DNA from: Propionibacteriaceae bacterium
GTDB lineage: Bacteria; Actinomycetota; Actinomycetes; Propionibacteriales; Propionibacteriaceae
Assembly (NCBI GenBank): GCA_003153855.1
Contig: PMBM01000188.1
Location: 1-11,376 of the forward strand
Direction: 5' to 3'
DNA length: 11,376 bases
This document shows positions 7,073-11,376 of this stretch, in pieces. How positions within the stretch are numbered: position 1 is the first letter of the stretch; every line of letters starts with the position of its first letter. A program made the translations under genes and the position numbers. The notes beneath the pieces are model-generated. The model saw only the letters and a list, made by a program, of their open reading frames with translations. It was not told the DNA's origin and did no database searches.

Positions 7073-7692
7073 TCCTCGAAGGGAGACGGGTCCCCTGCTC
7101 CGTACCGCAGGATCTCGATCTCGTCGCCGCTGAGGTCGACGATGGTGGTCGCGAGCAGCCCGACGTCGCCGGAGTCGAGCACGGCGTCGACCTCGTGGGC
7201 CAGCGAGTCGGCGATCGTCCAGCCGTCGGTCATCGGCTCGTCCGTACCGGGCAGGATCAGCGTGCTCGACTGGAGCGGCACGCCCAGCACGTCGAGCAGC
7301 GCCCTGGCCGTGACGTGGTCCGGGACTCGCACGCCGACGGTCTTCTTCTTGGGGTGCAGCATCGCCTTGGGTGCCTCGCGCGTCGCGGGGAGGATGAACG
7401 TGTACGGACCCGGCGTACAGGCCTTGATGGCGCGGAACTCCCGGTTGCCCATCTGCACGTACGCGCCGAGCTGGCTGAACTCGCTGCAGACCAGCGTGAA
7501 GTGGTGGCGGTCGTCGAGCCCTCGGATCGTACGGATCCGGTCCAGCGCATCCCGCGTACCCAGCCGGCACCCCAGCGCGAAGCCGGAGTCGGTCGGGTAG
7601 GCCACCAGGCCGCCGTCCTCGAGGATCGCCGCCACCTGCGCCAGAGAGCGCGGCTGCGGGTTCGCGGGATGCACGTCGAAGTAGCGAGCCAT
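7069..7692 (-). CDS. yciO: YciO, Sua5/YrdC/YciO-family protein
   Basis: 207 residues, close to the 206 of E. coli YciO as I recall it, with matching blocks throughout. These are YPTDSGFALGC (32-42), the HFTLVC strand (64-69), TPGPYTFIL (93-101), KKKTVGVRVP (115-124) and ATTIVDLS (181-188). The fold is that of TsaC/Sua5, which make threonylcarbamoyl-AMP for tRNA t6A at ANN-reading tRNAs. YciO members keep the nucleotide and threonine pocket but are not accepted as housekeeping TsaC, so the exact role is open. Residues SST (142-144) stand where TsaC has an S-A-N-type motif. ATG 7692 has GGGAGG 8 nt upstream. It is first in the leftward transcript, is coupled to the CHAD gene by a 4-nt overlap, and diverges from the DUF1800 gene. 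Confidence 0.93.
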   Translation of the reverse strand: MARYFDVHPANPQPRSLAQVAAILEDGGLVAYPTDSGFALGCRLGTRDALDRIRTIRGLDDRHHFTLVCSEFSQLGAYVQMGNREFRAIKACTPGPYTFILPATREAPKAMLHPKKKTVGVRVPDHVTARALLDVLGVPLQSSTLILPGTDEPMTDGWTIADSLAHEVDAVLDSGDVGLLATTIVDLSGDEIEILRYGAGDPSPFEE

Positions 7693-7700
7693 GACGACAT

Positions 7701-7706
7701 CCTCCC
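7701..7706 (-). promoter_or_regulatory. Ribosome binding site of yciO
   Basis: GGGAGG on the minus strand with 8-nt spacing to ATG 7692. It supports this start over the longer open frame that continues upstream. Confidence 0.7.
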
Positions 7707-7716
7707 ACCGCGGGAT

Positions 7717-7736
7717 CAGTGAGAACTCGTTCACTG
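7717..7736. promoter_or_regulatory. Inverted repeat in the divergent promoter region, candidate operator
   Basis: CAGTGA-N8-TCACTG has perfect 6-bp arms. It sits in the 93-bp space between the divergent yciO and DUF1800 starts and abuts the -35-like TTAACC of the rightward promoter candidate. This is a typical place for a dimeric regulator to control one or both directions. The role is inferred and no adjacent regulator gene is present. Confidence 0.45.
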
Positions 7737-7766
7737 TTAACCGGGCGCTGACGTGATTCTTACATT
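7737..7766 (+). promoter_or_regulatory. Candidate promoter for the DUF1800-DUF1501 operon
   Basis: TTAACC (7737-7742) and TACATT (7761-7766) are spaced 18 bp apart and each matches the sigma-70-type consensus at 4 of 6 positions. The start site would fall near 7773, giving a leader of about a dozen bases without a well-placed Shine-Dalgarno. Moderate to low confidence, since actinobacterial promoters are loosely conserved. Confidence 0.35.
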
Positions 7767-7785
7767 CGGGGGCCAGAGTCCTCCC

Positions 7786-9084
7786 ATGAGCACAGACGCG
7801 TGGCGACGTACGGCTCGCATCATGCGTCGGGCGGCGCTCGGCGTCACCGGCGCGGATGTCGACCGCGTCGGCGCCGGGATCGAGGCGTGGCTCGATGACG
7901 CCCTCGCCCCGGGTGCGGATCCGGGTGTCGACGCCACTCCGGCACCGGCGTTCGCGGCCCTGCCCGCCCTGGGCCCCAACCCCACGCAGGCCGACCGGCA
8001 GGCGCAGAACAAGGCGCTCAACAACCAGGGCGACCAGCTCGTGACGTGGTGGGTGACCCGGATGGTGTCCGCGAAGCGTCCCGTACGTGAGCGGCTGACC
8101 TTCGCCTGGCACAACCACTGGGCGACGAGCCTGTCGAAGGTCAAGCGGCCTGCCCTGATGCTGCGGCAGAACGAGCTCCTGCGCAGCCAGGGGTTCGGCA
8201 GCTTCACCGCGCTCGCGCAGCAGATGGTGCTCGACCCCGCCCTGTTGATCTGGCTCGACGCGGAGAAGAACACCAAGGCCGCGCCCAACGAGAACCTCGC
8301 GCGCGAGCTCATGGAGCTGTTCACCCTCGGCGTCGGCGGCGGGTACACGGAGGACGACGTCAAGCAGGCCGCGCGCGCGCTCACGGGCTGGCGGGTCGCC
8401 GCGGACGGCACTGTGACCAGCGACCCCAAGCGGACCGATCCCGGACCCGAGACGGTGCTGGGCGTGACCGACCACTTCACCCCGGCAACGCTGGTCGCGA
8501 CGATCCTGGCCACACCGGCGCACCCGCGCTACCTCGCGACACGCTGGTGGCATCAGCTGGCCAGCGGTGACGCGATCCCCGACGACACCCTCAGCCGGGC
8601 CGTCGCCGCGTACGGGAGCGGCCGAGAGGTCACGGCCCTTCTCAAGGCCCTTCTCGTCGATCCCGCCTTCATGGCAGCGACCGGCACCATCGTGGCGTCA
8701 CCGGTCGAGTGGCTCGTCGGCTCCATGCGTACGCTCGCCACCCCATCCACCTCCGACACCATCAAGCAGGGCCTCGGAGTCCTCCGCCGCCTCGGGCAGG
8801 TCCCGTTCCTGCCACCGAACGTCTCCGGCTGGCCCTCCGGCGCCTCCTGGTCCTCGACCGCAGCAGCCTCGACGCGTGCCGCGGCGGCGACGAAGCTCGC
8901 GGGCATCGCGGACCTCTCGGCGGTGTCCGACGCCAGCGCCGCGACCCGCAACGACGCCGTGGCGCATCTTCTGGCCCTTGACCACTTCACGGAGCGCACC
9001 CTGACCGCCCTTGGTTTGGCCAAGGGCGACCCGAAACAGCTCGTCGCGACCGCGCTGATCAGCCCCGACTACCTGGTGGTGTGA
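7786..9084 (+). CDS. DUF1800 family protein
   Basis: 432 residues. Family landmarks are visible in order: the N-terminal RRAALGVT helix (14-21), FAWHNHWATSLSKV (106-119), RPALMLRQNELLRSQGFGSF (121-140), NENLARELMELFTLGVGGGYTEDDVKQAARALTGW (168-202), SPVEWLVGSMR (305-315), PPNVSGWP (343-350) and the ISPDYLV C-terminus. The conserved His, Asn, Glu and Arg residues suggest a catalytic or metal site, but no biochemical activity of the family is established to my knowledge. No signal peptide is seen. ATG 7786 fits the family N-terminus; an in-frame GTG at 7753 would add 11 residues that do not resemble it. The gene ends one base before the DUF1501 start, so the two are co-transcribed and probably act together. 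Confidence 0.9.
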   Translation: MSTDAWRRTARIMRRAALGVTGADVDRVGAGIEAWLDDALAPGADPGVDATPAPAFAALPALGPNPTQADRQAQNKALNNQGDQLVTWWVTRMVSAKRPVRERLTFAWHNHWATSLSKVKRPALMLRQNELLRSQGFGSFTALAQQMVLDPALLIWLDAEKNTKAAPNENLARELMELFTLGVGGGYTEDDVKQAARALTGWRVAADGTVTSDPKRTDPGPETVLGVTDHFTPATLVATILATPAHPRYLATRWWHQLASGDAIPDDTLSRAVAAYGSGREVTALLKALLVDPAFMAATGTIVASPVEWLVGSMRTLATPSTSDTIKQGLGVLRRLGQVPFLPPNVSGWPSGASWSSTAAASTRAAAATKLAGIADLSAVSDASAATRNDAVAHLLALDHFTERTLTALGLAKGDPKQLVATALISPDYLVV

Positions 9085-9085
9085 C

Positions 9086-10324
9086 ATGAGAGCTCCGTAC
9101 AACCCTCGCCTCCCCCTCGACGGCCTCACTCGGCGAGGCTTCCTCCGAGCGTCCGGCGTCGTCGGAGCGTCCGCCCTGCTGGCCGGTGCCGCCGGCTGCT
9201 CGTGGAGCGACGTCACACGTGCTGCGTCCCAGAGCCCGTTGCCGTCGGGCACCCCGGTCCTCGTGCTCGTGACCATGTACGGGGGGAACGACTGGCTCAA
9301 CACGGTCATCCCCGTGGACGACCCGGCGTACCACGATGCCCGGCCCGGCATGTCGTACACCCACGACGAGGTCCTCATGCTCGACTCGGCCGCCGGGCTC
9401 AACCCTGGTCTCAAGAACATGTCGTCGCTCTGGTCGTCGAGCAAGGTCGCGATCATGCGCGGCGTCGGCTATCCCAACCCGGATCGCTCGCACTTCCGTT
9501 CCATGGACATCTGGCAGACCGGTAGTCCCAGCTCGCCGCTGACGACCGGATGGCTCGGACGCTGGCTCGACCAGGCGAAGGACCCGGAGCCGCTCCTCGG
9601 GTTGAACATCGGACCTGTACTGCCCGTCCTGGCCGTCGGCACCCAGCGGACGTTCGCCGCGCTCAGCGTCAAGGAACCGACCGCGGAGCCGCTGGGTCCG
9701 GTCATGGCCGCACTGTCTACCCCGGACAGCTCGGACACGACGGCGCAGCGGATCGTGGCCTCCTCGTACGCGGCCGTGGGAAGGGTGCGCGAGGACGTCG
9801 TCACGCATCTCAGCGAGGTCTCCCTCCCTGACGAGATCACGGACGACGGGTCGCTGAAGAACCAGCTGTTGACGGTCGCAGCGTGCATCAGGCTGGGTGC
9901 ACCGACTCGTTGCTACACCGTGTCCATGGGCGGTTTCGACACCCACGCGGGCGAGAAGGCCACGCAGCAGCAGCTACTCACGATGGTCGACACGGCGATC
10001 AGCGAGTTCCGCAAGGCCATGGAGGGCAGCCCCCGCGCGGGCGACGTCGTCCTCGTCGCGTACAGCGAGTTCGGGAGGCGCGTGAAGGCGAACGCGTCGG
10101 AGGGTACGGACCACGGCACGGCCGGTGACGTCCTGATCGTGTCCGACCGGGTGAAGCCCGGCTTCCACGGCGACCAGCCGTCGCTCACGGACCTCGACCA
10201 GGGCGACCTCAAGGCGTCCCAGGACTTCAGGTCCCTGTACGCGGAGCTGCTGACCTCGGTGCTGGGCACCGATCCCGTCCCTGTGGTCGGATCGGGCATC
10301 ACGGCGTCCCACGTGCTCGCGTGA
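9086..10324 (+). CDS. DUF1501 family protein, Tat-exported (possible lipoprotein)
   Basis: 412 residues. The N-terminus has a twin-arginine motif TRRGFLRA (15-22), a hydrophobic stretch and a weak lipobox AAGC (C38), so export by Tat and possible lipid anchoring are predicted. Family landmarks are YGGNDWLN (65-72), SHFRSMDIWQTG (135-146), MGGFDTHA (281-288) and YSEFGRRVKANASEGTDHGTAG (326-347). DUF1501 is grouped with the alkaline phosphatase/sulfatase-like superfamily, so the conserved Asp, His and Glu residues may bind metal; the substrate is unknown. The ATG starts one base after the DUF1800 stop with only a weak GGTGG upstream, which suggests translational coupling. DUF1800-DUF1501 pairs recur in many bacteria, supporting a shared function outside the membrane. 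Confidence 0.92.
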   Translation: MRAPYNPRLPLDGLTRRGFLRASGVVGASALLAGAAGCSWSDVTRAASQSPLPSGTPVLVLVTMYGGNDWLNTVIPVDDPAYHDARPGMSYTHDEVLMLDSAAGLNPGLKNMSSLWSSSKVAIMRGVGYPNPDRSHFRSMDIWQTGSPSSPLTTGWLGRWLDQAKDPEPLLGLNIGPVLPVLAVGTQRTFAALSVKEPTAEPLGPVMAALSTPDSSDTTAQRIVASSYAAVGRVREDVVTHLSEVSLPDEITDDGSLKNQLLTVAACIRLGAPTRCYTVSMGGFDTHAGEKATQQQLLTMVDTAISEFRKAMEGSPRAGDVVLVAYSEFGRRVKANASEGTDHGTAGDVLIVSDRVKPGFHGDQPSLTDLDQGDLKASQDFRSLYAELLTSVLGTDPVPVVGSGITASHVLA

Positions 10325-10355
10325 CCACCTGACGAAGCTGCGGGTCGCACCCCGA

Positions 10356-10361
10356 TAGGCT
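10356..10361 (+). promoter_or_regulatory. Candidate -10 element giving a leaderless MalY/PatB transcript
   Basis: TAGGCT fits the TANNNT -10 pattern and ends 8 nt before ATG 10370. The transcript could therefore begin at or next to the start codon. No Shine-Dalgarno is present, consistent with leaderless initiation, which is common in actinobacteria. No good -35 was found. Confidence 0.35.
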
Positions 10362-10369
10362 CCCGCGTC

Positions 10370-11376
10370 ATGGCCATCTTCGACCTCGACCTCGCCGTTC
10401 TTCGGCAGCGCACGTCCATGAAGTGGACCCGCTTCGCACCGGATGTGCTGCCCATGTGGGTGGCGGAGATGGACATCCTGCCGCCGCCCGGCGTGACCGC
10501 CGCAGTGCAGCACATCCTCGAGATCGGCGACATGGGCTACCCCGGGTACGACTCGCTCCCACGCGCGTTCGCCGACTTCGCCGCCACGACGTGGGGCCAC
10601 ACGCTCGACGCGAAGAAGCTCCTGCCCTGCGCCGACGTGGTGAGCGGGATGGCCGTCCTGGTCGAGGCGTTCACGCCCGCCCGGTCGAGCATCGTCATCA
10701 ACACGCCGATCTACCCGCCGTTCCGCGTCTCGGGCGCCGTGGGCGAACGTCCGCTCGTCGAGGCCGGGATGACCCCCGAGGGACGGCTGGACCTCGAGTC
10801 GCTCGAAGCCGCCTTCGCTCAGGAGGGTGTCGCCGGCTATCTGCTGTGCAACCCGCACAACCCGTACGGCACGGTGCCCACACCTGAGGAGCTGACGGGG
10901 GTCGCCCAGCTGGCCCGGAGGTACGACGTCGTCGTGATCAGCGACGAGATCCACGGACCCCTCGTCGCTCCCGGAGTGACGTTCACCTCGTACCTGCAGG
11001 TGCCCGGCAGCGAGAACGGCTTCGTCGTCACCTCGGCCTCGAAGGCGTTCAACCTGGCCGCGCTCAAGGCAGGTCTGCTCATCGGCGGTGCCGAGGTCGA
11101 CCAGGCGCTCTGGAAGCTCCCGTACGAGGTCCGCGCCGGATCCAGCCACCTCGGACTCATGCTCCAGGCGGCCGGGCTGAACGACGACCGCGACTGGCTT
11201 GCGCAGCTGAACACCGAGATCGCCGCCAACAAGCTGCTGCTCGCCTCGCTGCTGCCGGAGGTCGGGTTGTCGTACACGCCCAGCGACGGTACGTACCTCG
11301 CCTGGGTCGACGCCTCGGCCCTCGGGTTCGACAACGCGGCGGTACGGATCCGTGAGCGCGGGAAGGTCGCGTTCAA
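10370..11376 (+). CDS. MalY/PatB-family PLP-dependent aminotransferase-fold protein, probable cystathionine beta-lyase (C-terminus cut)
   Basis: 335 residues are visible before the window ends; family members are about 385-400. Markers are KWTRFAPDVLPMWVAEMDI (18-36), DMGYPGY (54-60), NTPIYPPF (111-118), CNPHNPYG (160-167, N164), ISDEIHGPL (190-198, D192) and SASKAFNLAALKAG (222-235). K225 is expected to form the PLP Schiff base, D192 to pair with the pyridine nitrogen and N164 to contact the ring oxygen. MalY/PatB enzymes are fold-type I C-S lyases that split cystathionine or cysteine S-conjugates to a thiol, pyruvate and ammonia in the cytoplasm. The gene is 45 bp downstream of DUF1501. It may be read through from that operon or start from its own promoter. 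No Shine-Dalgarno is seen, which favours a leaderless start. General PLP aminotransferase activity is the main alternative. Confidence 0.9.
   Translation, partial: MAIFDLDLAVLRQRTSMKWTRFAPDVLPMWVAEMDILPPPGVTAAVQHILEIGDMGYPGYDSLPRAFADFAATTWGHTLDAKKLLPCADVVSGMAVLVEAFTPARSSIVINTPIYPPFRVSGAVGERPLVEAGMTPEGRLDLESLEAAFAQEGVAGYLLCNPHNPYGTVPTPEELTGVAQLARRYDVVVISDEIHGPLVAPGVTFTSYLQVPGSENGFVVTSASKAFNLAALKAGLLIGGAEVDQALWKLPYEVRAGSSHLGLMLQAAGLNDDRDWLAQLNTEIAANKLLLASLLPEVGLSYTPSDGTYLAWVDASALGFDNAAVRIRERGKVAF

Noticed and set aside
6206..7708. A 500-residue fusion of an unknown N-terminal domain with CHAD
   Set aside because: The first 212 residues are an out-of-frame reading of yciO. The ATG at 7072, overlapping the yciO stop, is the natural start.
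7069..8553. A 494-residue extended YciO
   Set aside because: The extension is antisense to the DUF1800 gene. ATG 7692 has a GGGAGG site and matches the YciO N-terminus.
9974..11149. 391-codon minus-strand open frame opposite DUF1501 and the MalY/PatB gene
   Set aside because: It crosses a gene boundary, is Arg/Asp/His-rich and lacks motifs, while the plus-strand frames match known families.
1..11376. Defence system, CRISPR, prophage or insertion sequence
   Set aside because: No spaced direct repeats, transposase, integrase, nuclease or toxin motifs were seen; all genes read as metabolic, transport or uncharacterised conserved families.

Overview
The window is high-GC DNA (about two thirds G+C by eye). 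It shows strong G/C third-position bias, GTG starts and Tat-type signal peptides. This points to an actinobacterium, and the word usage and gene set would fit Nocardioidaceae/Propionibacteriales, though that placement is inference. Eight protein genes are supported, two of them cut by the window edges. I saw no rRNA, tRNA, CRISPR array, insertion sequence or phage gene.

Layout: positions 1-7692 are read leftward on the minus strand, and 7786-11376 are read rightward on the plus strand. The two blocks diverge from a 93-bp region that holds a clear inverted repeat. In minus-strand order the genes are yciO, a CHAD-domain protein (4-nt overlap with yciO), a Gfo/Idh/MocA oxidoreductase, an ABC ATPase, its large membrane permease (4-nt GTGA overlap), a 361-bp non-coding gap containing several dyads, and an exported GH31 glycoside hydrolase that runs off the left edge. 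In plus-strand order they are a DUF1800 protein, a Tat-exported DUF1501 protein one base later, and a MalY/PatB-type PLP enzyme that runs off the right edge.

How the parts may work together: yciO-CHAD is a translationally coupled pair linking a TsaC/Sua5-like fold to a predicted polyphosphate-binding domain. The ATPase and permease form one ABC-2-like membrane system, probably an exporter. GH31 and the oxidoreductase are both carbohydrate-type enzymes but are separated by the ABC genes, so a shared pathway is not demonstrated. DUF1800-DUF1501 is a tightly linked two-gene module of unknown biochemical function. It is the best candidate here for an undescribed system, because its DUF1501 partner carries the export signal and DUF1800 does not.
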